A stretch of DNA of 42,752 nt from DAOTWP01 sp034435675 (GTDB lineage: Bacteria; Chloroflexota; Anaerolineae; Aggregatilineales; Phototrophicaceae), in assembly GCA_034435675.1 (NCBI GenBank), contig DAOTWP010000150.1:1-42752 (forward strand). Direction: 5' to 3'. Positions 1 to 8,231 of the stretch are shown piece after piece. Numbering within the stretch: position 1 is the first letter of the stretch; every line of letters starts with the position of its first letter. The translations under genes were made by a program, and so were the position numbers. The notes beneath the pieces were generated by a model. It ran no database searches. It had not been told where the DNA came from and saw only the letters and a program-made list of their open reading frames with translations.

Positions 1-16
1 GGAGTCACTGGGTGTT

Positions 17-877
17 ATGGAAAAACCGCAAATTCTGATTGTTGAAGATGATCTCGATCTGTCGGAAATGCTCAACGCCTATTTCCGCGTGCAGGATTAC
101 AATGTACTCACAGCGGCTTGGGGCGAAGAAGCCGTCAAGCTGACGCGCGATAATGATGTCAGCCTGATTGTGCTGGATATTCGCCTGCCAGACATTGACG
201 GCTACGAAGTCTGCCGCCGCCTGCGCCAGCAGCGCCAGACGCAGGACACGCCAATCATCTTCCTGACCGAAAAGCGCGATCGCGTGGATAAGCTGCAAGG
301 GCTGGAACTCGGCGTGGTCGATTACATCACCAAACCCTTCGACATCCAGGAACTGCGCCTGCGTGTGCGCAACGCTATCAGCCGCGCCAGTCGTCAGGCG
401 CTGGTCAATCCGGTGACCGACCTCGGCGAAGGCGATATGGTCATGGATCGCCTCAGCGCGCTGATTTACAGCGACCAGAAGTGGGGGCTGCTGCTGCTCA
501 ACATCAGCAACCTGAGCGAGTTCCGCGAGATGTACGGCTTCGTCGCCGCCGATGATGTGCTGCGCGCCGTGACGCTGATGGTGCGCAACGCGGTGCGCGA
601 ACACGGCAGTGAGAGCGACTTCATCGGACACCTGGGACCGGAAGATTTTCTGATTATCACCGCGGCGGAGCAGGTCGAACGCATTCGCGAACGCATTGCG
701 ACGCGCATCAGCCAGAGCCGCGAATACTTCTACCCGCTGCGTGACCGCGAAAAAGTGCGCGAAAGCCACGACCCGACCCACCTGCATGTGCGCAGCGCCG
801 TGCTGCTGCACAGCAAGGGTCCGTTTAGCAGTGCCGACGATGTCCGCGATGCGCTGACCGCCGGGCTGAACCTGTAG
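17..877 (+). CDS. Response regulator with receiver and degenerate GGDEF domain
   Basis: This 286-residue protein has an N-terminal receiver domain at about residues 5-120. The acidic pair (E10-D12), the phosphoacceptor Asp54 in VLDIRLP, Thr84 and Lys106 in the TKP motif are all present, so phosphorylation by a histidine kinase is expected. A linker leads to a GGDEF-like fold at about 130-270, introduced by NPVTDLGEG. The GG(D/E)EF signature reads GPEDF (in GHLGPEDF), so cyclic di-GMP synthesis is doubtful and the domain may act as a binding or dimerisation module. A GGAG lies at positions 1-4, ahead of the ATG at 17. No kinase partner is visible because the window begins here. The family call is firm; the output function is unknown. 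Confidence 0.85.
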   Translation: MEKPQILIVEDDLDLSEMLNAYFRVQDYNVLTAAWGEEAVKLTRDNDVSLIVLDIRLPDIDGYEVCRRLRQQRQTQDTPIIFLTEKRDRVDKLQGLELGVVDYITKPFDIQELRLRVRNAISRASRQALVNPVTDLGEGDMVMDRLSALIYSDQKWGLLLLNISNLSEFREMYGFVAADDVLRAVTLMVRNAVREHGSESDFIGHLGPEDFLIITAAEQVERIRERIATRISQSREYFYPLRDREKVRESHDPTHLHVRSAVLLHSKGPFSSADDVRDALTAGLNL

Positions 878-937
878 TCCGGCACTGAGATCGCCACCGG
901 TACGCCGCTGGTGTGCCGCCGTGTGTGCCGCCAACGC

Positions 938-962
938 GCAGGGGTGACATAGACGCCCCTGC
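938..962. repeat. Intergenic hairpin, GCAGGGG-arm family
   Basis: GCAGGGGTG (938-946) and CGCCCCTGC (954-962) form a 9-bp stem with one G-T wobble and a 7-base loop. It lies between the response regulator stop and the next gene. Similar arms recur near 7081, 10260 and 13924, so this is probably one member of a dispersed family. No T-run follows it, so it is not a convincing terminator. Confidence 0.5.
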
Positions 963-1081
963 AAATGGACGTTCCCTCGTGGTGCCTGACGGTGCTTGAC
1001 GCCGGGGGGCAAACACGCTTCACTGAGGCGGTAGTCTGTGATGCGCAGTATCCAGCCAGCAGGCACCTCAGGACTCCGATC

Positions 1082-1996
1082 ATGTTCAAGAAGTTCACAC
1101 AGTACCGCACAATGGGCGCGGCGGTTCCGCCGCAGTTGCTGGTTCTGGCGTCAATGCTGTCGGTGCAGTTCGGCGCAGCCATTGCCAAAGGGCTGTTTGA
1201 GGAACTGGGACCGGGCGGCGCGGTGCTGCTGCGGGCGAGTTTTGCCGCGGGGCTGCTGGTGCTGTTCTGGCGTCCGGCACTGCGCGGGCACAGCCGCCGC
1301 GCGTGGCTGCTGGCGCTGGTTTACGGCGCGTCGCTGGGTTTCATGAACCTGTCGTTTTACGCCGCCATCAGCCGGATTCCGCTGGGTGTTGCCGTCACCA
1401 TCGAGTTTGTCGGTCCATTAGGCGTAGCGCTGCTGGGGTCACGGCGCTGGCGCGATCTGCTCTGGGCGGGGCTGGCAGCGGCGGGCATTTTGCTGCTGGC
1501 ACCGTTCGAAAACTCGCGCCTTGATTCGCTGGGTGTGCTGCTGGCACTGTTCGCAGGCGGCTTGTGGGCAGCATACATCCTGCTCAGTGGGCGCGTGGCG
1601 CGGGCGTTTCCGGGCAGCAGTGGACTGGCGCTGAGCATGTGCGTGGCAGCGCTGATTCTGCTGCCGGTGGGCATGGGCAGCGCGGGCGGCAGGCTGGTCG
1701 AACCGCGTTTTCTGCTGCTGGGGCTGGCAGTGGCGGTGCTGTCTTCGTTCATCCCCTATTCGCTGGAATTCGAGGCACTGCGCCGCATGCCGCCGCGTGT
1801 CTTTGGCATTCTGATGAGTCTCGAACCGGCTTTCGCCGCGCTGGTCGGGCTGTTTGCGCTGGGCGAAACGCCGCACCCGCTGGACTGGCTGGCGATCCTG
1901 CTGGTTTCGCTGGCGGCAGCGGGAGCGTCGGCAGACCACGCCCGCCGGGCAGAGGGCAGCTTTACCCGGCAAGACACGTCCCCGCCTGCCGCGTGA
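1082..1996 (+). CDS. EamA/DMT-family exporter, RhtA-like
   Basis: A membrane protein of 304 residues with about ten hydrophobic segments, arranged as two repeated EamA halves. It resembles the RhtA threonine/homoserine exporter subgroup in length and in segments such as the SLEPAFAALVGLFALGE stretch near the C-terminal half. The role expected from the family is export of amino acids or similar small metabolites across the inner membrane; the actual substrate cannot be read from sequence. The ATG at 1082 was chosen because the upstream in-frame extension from 965 is not hydrophobic and covers a hairpin. Other members of the drug/metabolite transporter superfamily remain possible. Confidence 0.8.
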   Translation: MFKKFTQYRTMGAAVPPQLLVLASMLSVQFGAAIAKGLFEELGPGGAVLLRASFAAGLLVLFWRPALRGHSRRAWLLALVYGASLGFMNLSFYAAISRIPLGVAVTIEFVGPLGVALLGSRRWRDLLWAGLAAAGILLLAPFENSRLDSLGVLLALFAGGLWAAYILLSGRVARAFPGSSGLALSMCVAALILLPVGMGSAGGRLVEPRFLLLGLAVAVLSSFIPYSLEFEALRRMPPRVFGILMSLEPAFAALVGLFALGETPHPLDWLAILLVSLAAAGASADHARRAEGSFTRQDTSPPAA

Positions 1997-2035
1997 GCGC
2001 GCGGCACAAGCGCGCGGCACAAGCGCGCGGCACAA
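1997..2035. repeat. Three tandem copies of a 13-bp unit
   Basis: The unit GCGCGCGGCACAA occurs three times head to tail directly after the TGA of the exporter gene (1994-1996) and before the convergent gene ending at 2046. It is not coding. It may be a slippage product or part of a transcription-end structure for the two convergent genes. Confidence 0.7.
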
Positions 2036-2045
2036 GCCGTGCAAC

Positions 2046-2882
2046 TCAAATGTCAGACAAAATCTCCTGCCGCTTACGATCATATTCTTCGCGGGTCAGC
2101 AGCCCGGCGTCGTAGGCATCCTGCAACTGCTTGAGCCGGTCTTTGAGCGCCGCGGCGCTGTCCGCACCGGTGAAAAACGAGTCCAGCGGCGGTGGGCTGC
2201 TGCGGTAAGGACTGCCAGTGGCGGGCGGCATGCCCACCTGCGTAGAGTAGGTTGTCATCACCGCCGGGGTAGAAAACTGGCGTGTGGCGCTGTTCAGACG
2301 CACGAACACGCCGATAAACGCCAGCACAAACGGTGCCAGGCTGAGGATAATCAGCACGGTCACATAACGTTCGACGGCGCTGCCCTGCGAAACCCCCAGC
2401 GCATCCACACACGAAAATACCTCCGGCGTTCTGCCCTGCGTAAAAACCGAACCGATGTCGGGTTCGCCGCTGCCGGAGTTGACCGCACCTTCGATACTTT
2501 GCAGCACATCGCCTGCCCCGACAAAGGTCAGCCCGTTGTCGCAAAACAATGGGGACAACGCCCGCGCGACCTGCGGCACAAATGCCGTGCCAAGTCCTAC
2601 CACAAAAATCGCCAGAATGCTCAGCATCGTGAGCAGGCTGATCAGGCAGCCGCAGCCAACACCGCGCCGCTGCACTGCGTACTGAATGACTGGCGGTCCG
2701 CCATCTATTGTACTCATCGTCACCACCTGCGCGTTTTGCGCGTTGATTCCCATTTTATCGAGATCGAGGTCAATCCCGAACCGGTTCAGTTCCTGATCCA
2801 CCTGCTGCCACACCGCCTGCGGATCAGGCGTCTCATCGCGTTTGCGTTTGGGTTTGTCGTCGTAATTTGTCCAGTCGCTCAT
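2046..2882 (-). CDS. Membrane protein with C-terminal SHOCT-like domain
   Basis: About 278 residues from the ATG at 2882; an in-frame ATG at 2891 is an alternative. The N-terminus is charged and soluble. Two hydrophobic segments (starting CGCLISLLTMLSILAIFVVGL and VTVLIILSLAPFVLAFIGVF) flank a loop with paired cysteines that is probably extracytoplasmic. The last ~35 residues (LKDRLKQLQDAYDAGLLTRE onward) match the short helical SHOCT module, which is found at protein ends and is thought to mediate oligomerisation. The gene is convergent with the exporter and lies 107 bp downstream of the phosphoesterase on the same strand, so the two may be cotranscribed. Function is unknown. Confidence 0.7.
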   Translation of the reverse strand: MSDWTNYDDKPKRKRDETPDPQAVWQQVDQELNRFGIDLDLDKMGINAQNAQVVTMSTIDGGPPVIQYAVQRRGVGCGCLISLLTMLSILAIFVVGLGTAFVPQVARALSPLFCDNGLTFVGAGDVLQSIEGAVNSGSGEPDIGSVFTQGRTPEVFSCVDALGVSQGSAVERYVTVLIILSLAPFVLAFIGVFVRLNSATRQFSTPAVMTTYSTQVGMPPATGSPYRSSPPPLDSFFTGADSAAALKDRLKQLQDAYDAGLLTREEYDRKRQEILSDI

Positions 2883-2998
2883 ACCTGTCATCCTAACGCG
2901 GATTCTAACGCGGGCATATTCAACCCCGCTAATTCGCTCCCCTGCTTCGACGCTGGCTGGCGCATAGACAACCGCGCTGGCAGGGCGAAACCATGCTG

Positions 2999-3787
2999 CT
3001 AAAAACGATGATGCCGGATAAAGGTCTGGTCCTTGCTGATTGTCACCACATTAAAGCCCGGCTCCGCGCCGCGATCTTCCTGCGTGTCAGTCTGCCCCGG
3101 ATAAGCGTGCAGTTGATACCAACTGCTCAGCACGCTGGCATACAGGATACCGTCCTGCATAATTGTCAAATTCTGGTGTACATGCCCGAAGAATACACCG
3201 CGAATGCGCTGGCGGGCATTGAGCAGGGTTTGATGAAACTGTACCCCGTTAATCAAGCCCATCCAGTGATCCAGCCAGGGCACGCCCACCGGCAGCACAT
3301 TGTGATGTACGGCGATCACCAGCGGGCGATCATCGTCGGTACTGCCGCAGATTTCTGTCAGGCGCAGGATTTGCTCCTGGGTCACGTTGCCCGCAGGCGC
3401 GGGTGCTGGTCCGGTGCTGTCCACACAGACGACCTGCACGCCACTGCGCTCAAATTCGTAGAGCATCGGCAGCAGCGGCTGTTCCCTGCCCAGCAGCACC
3501 TGCTGCAAGCCTTCGGGATGATCGTGGTTGCCGGGGATGTAGTAGACCGGGTAGCGAATGCCGCCGAGGATTTCGCGGGCGGCGTGATAGGCGGAGGGGT
3601 CGGGATCATAGGCGACATCACCTGTATGCAGCACAAAATCGGGCGTGAAGGGCAGCGCATTGATCTGTTCGACCAATGCGCGCGCGCCCGCTGCTGGCGA
3701 AGGCTGTCCCGGTTGCAGGGCGTAGCGTTCATCGGGGTGAATATGGGTGTCACTGATGTGTACAAAACGCAGCAGGACTTCGGACAT
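2999..3787 (-). CDS. Calcineurin-like metallophosphoesterase (CpdA/Icc type)
   Basis: A 262-residue protein with the complete metallophosphoesterase motif set in order: D13-T-H15 in HISDTHIH, GD57V, GNH88D (86-89), H161 in HHN, and GHVH (201-204). These residues bind a dinuclear metal centre and catalyse phosphodiester hydrolysis. Length and motif spacing fit the 3',5'-cyclic nucleotide phosphodiesterase (CpdA) subgroup. Substrate assignment within this superfamily is unreliable, so cAMP is only a possibility. No signal peptide is seen, so it should be cytoplasmic. Start ATG 3787 is preceded by GAGG about 10 bases upstream. Confidence 0.85.
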   Translation of the reverse strand: MSEVLLRFVHISDTHIHPDERYALQPGQPSPAAGARALVEQINALPFTPDFVLHTGDVAYDPDPSAYHAAREILGGIRYPVYYIPGNHDHPEGLQQVLLGREQPLLPMLYEFERSGVQVVCVDSTGPAPAPAGNVTQEQILRLTEICGSTDDDRPLVIAVHHNVLPVGVPWLDHWMGLINGVQFHQTLLNARQRIRGVFFGHVHQNLTIMQDGILYASVLSSWYQLHAYPGQTDTQEDRGAEPGFNVVTISKDQTFIRHHRF

Positions 3788-4109
3788 TGTTCGACTGCCT
3801 CTAAGCGACTAAGTGGTGCATCCGACAAAAATGCCAGTAAAACATACCTGCTGTTTGTAGCAGGGGAGGGTCTGAGATTCTCCCCACCCCGGAAACGGTC
3901 GCAACTTTCCGGATGCAGCCCTATGAATCTATCCGTAAATTCATCATGCCGGGCGAGGCAGGTCTCGCCCCTGCAAGAACATCTGCTTTCTCAGATAGAT
4001 ACACTCAACAATAGGGTTCAGTATAACGCAAGCATGGGCGGCGGCAATCTGCCGATCTGCTATAATCGGCAATATGAGAGAAAATACAAATCTGCGACGG
4101 TAAGTGCAA
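3788..4109. other. Intergenic region between divergent genes
   Basis: A 322-base spacer with no convincing gene. It contains a hairpin, GGGCGAG (3951-3957) and CTCGCCC (3964-3970), related in sequence to the other GC-rich intergenic hairpins. At 4050-4071 there is an inverted repeat that contains a -10-like TATAAT. The rest shows nothing I can assign. Confidence 0.5.
4050..4071 (+). promoter_or_regulatory. Possible promoter inside an inverted repeat
   Basis: TGCCGAT (4050-4056) and ATCGGCA (4065-4071) form a 7-bp inverted repeat with an 8-base centre that includes TATAAT (4061-4066). It sits about 40 bases upstream of the lipoprotein start. No good -35 box is visible at the usual distance. 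A repressor or activator site over the -10 is possible. Confidence 0.35.
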
Positions 4110-5108
4110 ATGCGACTGCGACGGCAATCTTCCGGGTTTACCCTGCGGCTGTTCCTGCTGGTGTTTTTGGTCGCCTTATTGGCGGCATGTGACGAAACAC
4201 CGGCGGAAAGCGCCGCGCTGCCGACTTCGGCGGCACTGCCCACCGCCGAAGCGCTGCCGACTGTCACCGTGACCGCCACTGCCAGCCAACCGGACGCGAC
4301 CCTGACGCCCAGCGCAGCACCGACAGACATCACCACCGAAACCGCTGCCACACAGGCAGGTGTTGTGCCCAGTGTCACGCCCAGTGCGACGATTACCGAC
4401 ACGATCACCCCGACGCCAACCAACACCGCAACTGCCACAGCCACGCTGGAACCGACTCTGCCGCCCAACGCCGCCAGTGATTTGCTGGCGATTGCTGCCA
4501 GCGCGACAATTCTGCCACCAGAGGCAGGCGTGTGGCCCCGCACAGGCGCAGCAGCGACCCCGGCGCCGCTGCCGGGCACGCCGGGCACAGGCAGCAGCAG
4601 CACCCCGGCGACGTGCCTGACACTGCCGTCCGGCGGCTTTAGCTCGATCTATAGCAACAATCCCCTGCTGGCGGGTCAGCTTGGCTGCCCGCTGGGCACG
4701 ACGCCGACTGCCAACAGCACCGCCAGCGCCATGCAGCCCTTTGAACGTGGCAGCATGATCTGGCTGCAAGGTATCATCAATTACATCTATGTCCTGTTTC
4801 CCGATGGCACCTACCAGCGCTTTGACGATCTGTTCAACGCGGCGGTAGACCCGGAAAGTGGCGGACAGACACCACCCGGCGGGCTGCTGGAACCCGTGCG
4901 CGGTTTTGGCAAAATCTGGCGCCTGAATTCGCCGGTGCAGGCGGCGCTGGGCTGGGCAACCGCACCCGAAAGTGGTGCGCAGGCGGTTGTGCAGGACTTT
5001 GACCGGGGGCGCATGATTTATCTCCCGCAGCGGGGCGACGTGCTGGTGCTGACGAGCGATAATGCTGGCGTGAGCGGGCGCTGGCAGGCGCTGCCGGGAT
5101 CCTATTGA
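4110..5108 (+). CDS. Secreted lipoprotein with Thr/Pro-rich linker and LGFP-like C-terminal domain
   Basis: About 332 residues from ATG 4110; an in-frame GTG at 4104 is also possible. The N-terminus has a basic start, a hydrophobic stretch and the lipobox LLAAC followed by Asp, so a lipid-anchored surface protein is expected. A long low-complexity Ala/Thr/Pro/Ser segment follows, acting as a stalk. The last ~130 residues hold repeats of the type LAGQLGCPLG, FERGSMIWLQ and YVLFPDGTYQRFDD, which resemble LGFP-like modules found in cell-surface proteins. It overlaps the next gene at its stop codon, so the two are probably cotranscribed and may work together at the envelope. Molecular function is unknown. 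Confidence 0.7.
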   Translation: MRLRRQSSGFTLRLFLLVFLVALLAACDETPAESAALPTSAALPTAEALPTVTVTATASQPDATLTPSAAPTDITTETAATQAGVVPSVTPSATITDTITPTPTNTATATATLEPTLPPNAASDLLAIAASATILPPEAGVWPRTGAAATPAPLPGTPGTGSSSTPATCLTLPSGGFSSIYSNNPLLAGQLGCPLGTTPTANSTASAMQPFERGSMIWLQGIINYIYVLFPDGTYQRFDDLFNAAVDPESGGQTPPGGLLEPVRGFGKIWRLNSPVQAALGWATAPESGAQAVVQDFDRGRMIYLPQRGDVLVLTSDNAGVSGRWQALPGSY

Positions 5109-6196
5109 GTACACAAACGCTTTCCGCCCCGCTACGCAATGATGCCGTCACCATGGATTGGCTCCCGCTGATCGTCCGGCTGGTGCTGCTGGTGCTGGGT
5201 GGCTGCTATCTGCTGGTGCTGCTGGCACTGCTGCTGGGGCGCGTGCTGCCAGACGGACAGCAGATTGCTTATTTCGCGCAGACCTCCTACGCTGACTTCG
5301 ATCTGCGGCTGCTGGATCTTGACCGGCGGCTGGATATTGCGCTGCTGAATGACCCTTTGCAGCCAGACACGCTGCGCTGGTCGCCGGACGGCGAACGGCT
5401 GGGGTTCATCGCCAATCGCAGTGGTATTCCGGTGCTGACACTGATGGATATGCGCAGCGGCACGCTCTACAATGTTGAAAGCACTGCCTACCCGCACGCT
5501 ATCCGCACATTTGTCTGGTCGGCAGATAACATCCACATCCTGCTGCTGCTCAGTGTCAGCGGGGGCTTGAACCGCACGACGCTGCGCGTGCTGGACACCC
5601 GCGACGACAGCGGTGTTGATCTGCTGACCGGCGACATCACAGCGGCGGACTGGTCACCGGACAGCACGCAGGTCGCCTATCTGGAGATGACGCGCAGCGC
5701 AACGGGCAGCCGGGCAGACCTGAATTTGCTCACCCTGGCTGATGGCAGCATCCGCACGCTGCTGACGACTGACGGCACCCAGGGTGAAGTCCACTGGTCG
5801 CCGGACGGACGGCTAATTGCCTACAGCACCAACAACCGTGACTACGGGCGGCTGTTCGCCTATGATCTGCGGCGCGCAAGCACGTTTCCGCTGACGCCCG
5901 AAAACCTGATTGCCTTTGGTTTCCGCTGGTCGCCAGACAGCACGCGCGGCGTGTTCACGGGAACTACAGCGGGCGACGATAACGAGGTTTATCTGGCATA
6001 TGCGGATGGCACTGAGGCGCGCTGGCTGACGCAGAACTGGTATCTGGATACGACGCCGGTCTGGTCGCCGGATGGCAGCCGCATTGCCTTTGTTTCTAAC
6101 AATCGCCTGTTTGTGATGCTGGCGGATGACCGCGACAGCCTGCGCCGGGTCACAGTTGCGGGTCGCCGTGCGCTGGAACCAGCATGGCGACCCTGA
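5105..6196 (+). CDS. Membrane-anchored TolB/PD40-like beta-propeller protein
   Basis: Up to 363 residues from a TTG at 5105 that overlaps the upstream TGA. An ATG at 5153 (MDWLPL) is an equally reasonable start. One hydrophobic N-terminal segment (LIVRLVLLVLGGCYLLVLLA) is followed by about five WSPDG or WSPDS motifs spaced 45-60 residues apart. These are diagnostic of PD40/TolB-type beta-propeller blades. The propeller should lie outside the membrane and probably binds a protein or polymer. Coupling to the preceding lipoprotein gene suggests a joint surface role. No catalytic residues can be recognised. Confidence 0.75.
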   Translation: MSTQTLSAPLRNDAVTMDWLPLIVRLVLLVLGGCYLLVLLALLLGRVLPDGQQIAYFAQTSYADFDLRLLDLDRRLDIALLNDPLQPDTLRWSPDGERLGFIANRSGIPVLTLMDMRSGTLYNVESTAYPHAIRTFVWSADNIHILLLLSVSGGLNRTTLRVLDTRDDSGVDLLTGDITAADWSPDSTQVAYLEMTRSATGSRADLNLLTLADGSIRTLLTTDGTQGEVHWSPDGRLIAYSTNNRDYGRLFAYDLRRASTFPLTPENLIAFGFRWSPDSTRGVFTGTTAGDDNEVYLAYADGTEARWLTQNWYLDTTPVWSPDGSRIAFVSNNRLFVMLADDRDSLRRVTVAGRRALEPAWRP

Positions 6197-6208
6197 AGTG
6201 GTGCGGCG

Positions 6209-6883
6209 TTAATTGGACTGCTGCGGCAGGCGCGGCAGCAGCCAGTTGAGATACGCCTCTTCCGAACGAGTCTGCATCCACACGCGACCAGGACCTGTCA
6301 GTTCCACCACCAGCCCTTCGCCGCTGAGGAAGGTGGATTTCCAACCGCCCACCCGGCGCACCTGGAAGCCCATGCCGCCGTCAAAGCCCACGATATGCCC
6401 GGTATCAACCGTATATTTCTGCCCGGCGGTCAGCACACGCTCTTCAATCGCGCCATAACAGCCGCTCAGCAAAGTGCCGCTGCCCGTGACCTTGAGCAGA
6501 ATCAGCCCGCCGCTGCCAAAAAAGCCTTTCGCGCCGCCCCAGCTCGCATTGACCTCCAGCGAGTCTTCGCTGGCAATGTACGCGCCGCTTTGCAGATAAA
6601 ATTCCCCGCCCTGCATCTCCAGCACTTTCATGTCGCCGGGGAGCGCAGGCGCCAGCAGCAGTTCCCCGCCCGCTGTGGGCGCGGTGTAGGTATTCTGAAA
6701 GAAACTTTCGCCGGCGATGGCGCGCTTTAAGCCGCCGAACAGTCCTCCCTGTGCTTTGGTTTCGATCTGAATCCCTTCACTGAAGCTGACCATCGCCCCT
6801 GCTTCAACCTTGACGGTTTCATTGGGCGCGAGCCGAACCACCGCGAGTGCATAGGCGGGTTGGTGTTTCAGGGTGATTTCCAT
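6209..6883 (-). CDS. AIM24/TIGR00266-family protein
   Basis: A 224-residue protein rich in beta strands and glycine. Signature stretches include VEAGAMVSFSEGIQIETKAQ, GGLFGGLKRAIAGESFF and GLVVELTGPGRVWMQTRS, characteristic of the TIGR00266 / AIM24 family with its tryptophan-RNA attenuator-like double beta-helix fold. The biochemical role of the bacterial members is not established. Start ATG 6883 is preferred over GTG 6886 because AAGGGAA lies about 7 bases upstream. The gene stands alone, convergent with the beta-propeller gene. Confidence 0.85.
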   Translation of the reverse strand: MEITLKHQPAYALAVVRLAPNETVKVEAGAMVSFSEGIQIETKAQGGLFGGLKRAIAGESFFQNTYTAPTAGGELLLAPALPGDMKVLEMQGGEFYLQSGAYIASEDSLEVNASWGGAKGFFGSGGLILLKVTGSGTLLSGCYGAIEERVLTAGQKYTVDTGHIVGFDGGMGFQVRRVGGWKSTFLSGEGLVVELTGPGRVWMQTRSEEAYLNWLLPRLPQQSN

Positions 6884-7042
6884 CACGCAGTTCCCTTTGT
6901 GTCATTGAACGAAGGTGGCACACAACACCTGCCATTATAAGCGCATGTTCAGAGCGGCGAAACAATTCCCCGGCAGCGCATAACAGCCGCAGGTCAACGA
7001 CCAACGACTTGCTGGCAGGCACTGGAAACCCTCTTGGGCATT

Positions 7043-7139
7043 CTAAGTACAACCACAGAAATCTCGCGGGATTATTTTCCGTAGGGGCAGGTCTGAGACC
7101 TGCCCCTACATCCGACATTTTCAATTTGGTTGTACTTAG
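7043..7139. repeat. MITE-like element 1 (97 bp) with perfect 13-bp terminal inverted repeats
   Basis: CTAAGTACAACCA (7043-7055) is perfectly inverted as TGGTTGTACTTAG (7127-7139). Inside is a second perfect palindrome, GTAGGGGCAGGTC (7081-7093) paired with GACCTGCCCCTAC (7097-7109) across a 3-base loop. There is no coding capacity. It lies in the 561-base spacer between the AIM24 gene and the ABC-2 operon. No clear target-site duplication is visible. The structure fits a non-autonomous inverted-repeat transposable element or a large REP-like element. Confidence 0.7.
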
Positions 7140-7220
7140 TACAGCGACAAAATTAATTTGCAGACCGGACAAGGGGATTAATCCCCTTGTTCAGGAAGAT
7201 CGGTTTACGGATAGCTTCTT

Positions 7221-7389
7221 AGCTCGACTTTGCACATGACAACAGTTCGTTTATTCCCTTCGCTCGGGGAAAACTATCAAAAGCTATCAGACTTTTCAGA
7301 CATCAGCTTATCGCAACCATGTTCGAAAAGTCATCTTGATTACTTCTCCTGAGCGGAAAACTTAGAATGAAGATGTGCAAAGTCGAGCT
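7221..7389. repeat. MITE-like element 2 (about 169 bp) with perfect 17-bp inverted ends
   Basis: AGCTCGACTTTGCACAT (7221-7237) is repeated in perfect inversion as ATGTGCAAAGTCGAGCT (7373-7389). The interior is visibly more AT-rich than the surroundings and has no ORF of note. It lies 81 bp from MITE-like element 1 in the same gene-free spacer (6884-7444), so this spot appears to have accepted insertions twice. The ends may match a transposase family resident elsewhere in the genome. No transposase is present in the window. Confidence 0.7.
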
Positions 7390-7444
7390 TAGAGCATTTT
7401 AGGACATAAGCTCCTGCCTGCGCGGGTTCAGCGCAGCGGCGGCG

Positions 7445-8230
7445 TTATGCCGATGCGCCGGTATAATGCCGGATGCCATAACGCCAGAACGCCCGCGACA
7501 CAACCAGCAGCACCAGCGCCAGCACCACCGCCCCCAGCAGCGTTTCGGGCGTCAGCCGTCCGGTGAGCGCCTCGGCGGGGATGGTCACGGCAAAAGCAAT
7601 CGGCACGAAAAATGTCAGCGCAAAACGCAGCCACGCCGGGTAAATGCCCACCGGGTAGCGCCCTGCTTCATAGACACTCTCGAAGATCACCAGCATGTTA
7701 TCCACGCGCACAAACCAGAAGGACAGCGTTGCCAGCATAACCCAGAAACTGTAAACAATCGCCCCGCCTGCCAGCAGCGCCAGCCCAAAGCTGAGTGCCT
7801 GTGCCGCGCCAGTTTGCAGCCCTAACTGTGTCAGCGCCGCGACCAGCAGCCCCGCGCCGATCAGCACGTCGATGAACTTCCACACCTGAAACTGGCGCAC
7901 ACTGACCAGGAGCTGCGCGTCGGCAGGCTTGAGCAGTGTAAAATCGAGCGTGCCCTCGCGCACGTCCTGCATAAAGCGGTTCAGACTGGGCTGAATCACG
8001 GTGTAAATCAACCCGCCAATGATGAAGTAGACGCCCACCACTGCCAGCAGTTCACCCTGCGCCCAACCGTTAACGAGGCTGGTATGCTCGAAGATGACCG
8101 CGATACCGCCCAGCGAGACCAGCAGCGAGAGCAGCGATTGCAGCATCTGGATGAAGAAGTTCACCCGGTATTCCAGTTCGCTCAGCACGCCCAACCGGAA
8201 GTACACGCCCACAATTTGCAGGTAGCGCAT
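7445..8230 (-). CDS. ABC-2 type permease subunit
   Basis: A 261-residue integral membrane protein with six predicted membrane segments. It contains the DVREGTLDFTLLKP stretch typical of the ABC2_membrane_6 family. The ATG at 8230 is preferred, with GGGAGG a few bases upstream inside the 3' end of the preceding gene. It is the third gene of an operon with an ATPase and a second permease, with 1 bp between the permease genes. The two permeases should form a heterodimeric channel that exports an unknown substrate. Confidence 0.85.
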   Translation of the reverse strand: MRYLQIVGVYFRLGVLSELEYRVNFFIQMLQSLLSLLVSLGGIAVIFEHTSLVNGWAQGELLAVVGVYFIIGGLIYTVIQPSLNRFMQDVREGTLDFTLLKPADAQLLVSVRQFQVWKFIDVLIGAGLLVAALTQLGLQTGAAQALSFGLALLAGGAIVYSFWVMLATLSFWFVRVDNMLVIFESVYEAGRYPVGIYPAWLRFALTFFVPIAFAVTIPAEALTGRLTPETLLGAVVLALVLLVVSRAFWRYGIRHYTGASA

Positions 8231-8231
8231 C

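Noticed and set aside
5..1066. Long minus-strand open frame over the response regulator
   Set aside because: It is antisense to a protein with all receiver motifs and shows no family signature; it is a high-GC shadow frame.
1854..3002. Plus-strand frame of 382 codons across the SHOCT gene
   Set aside because: Composition is His/Arg/Gln-rich as in antisense shadows; the minus-strand gene has membrane segments and a recognised C-terminal module.
2993..4192. Plus-strand frame of 399 codons over the phosphoesterase
   Set aside because: It is antisense to a protein with the full metallophosphoesterase motif set.
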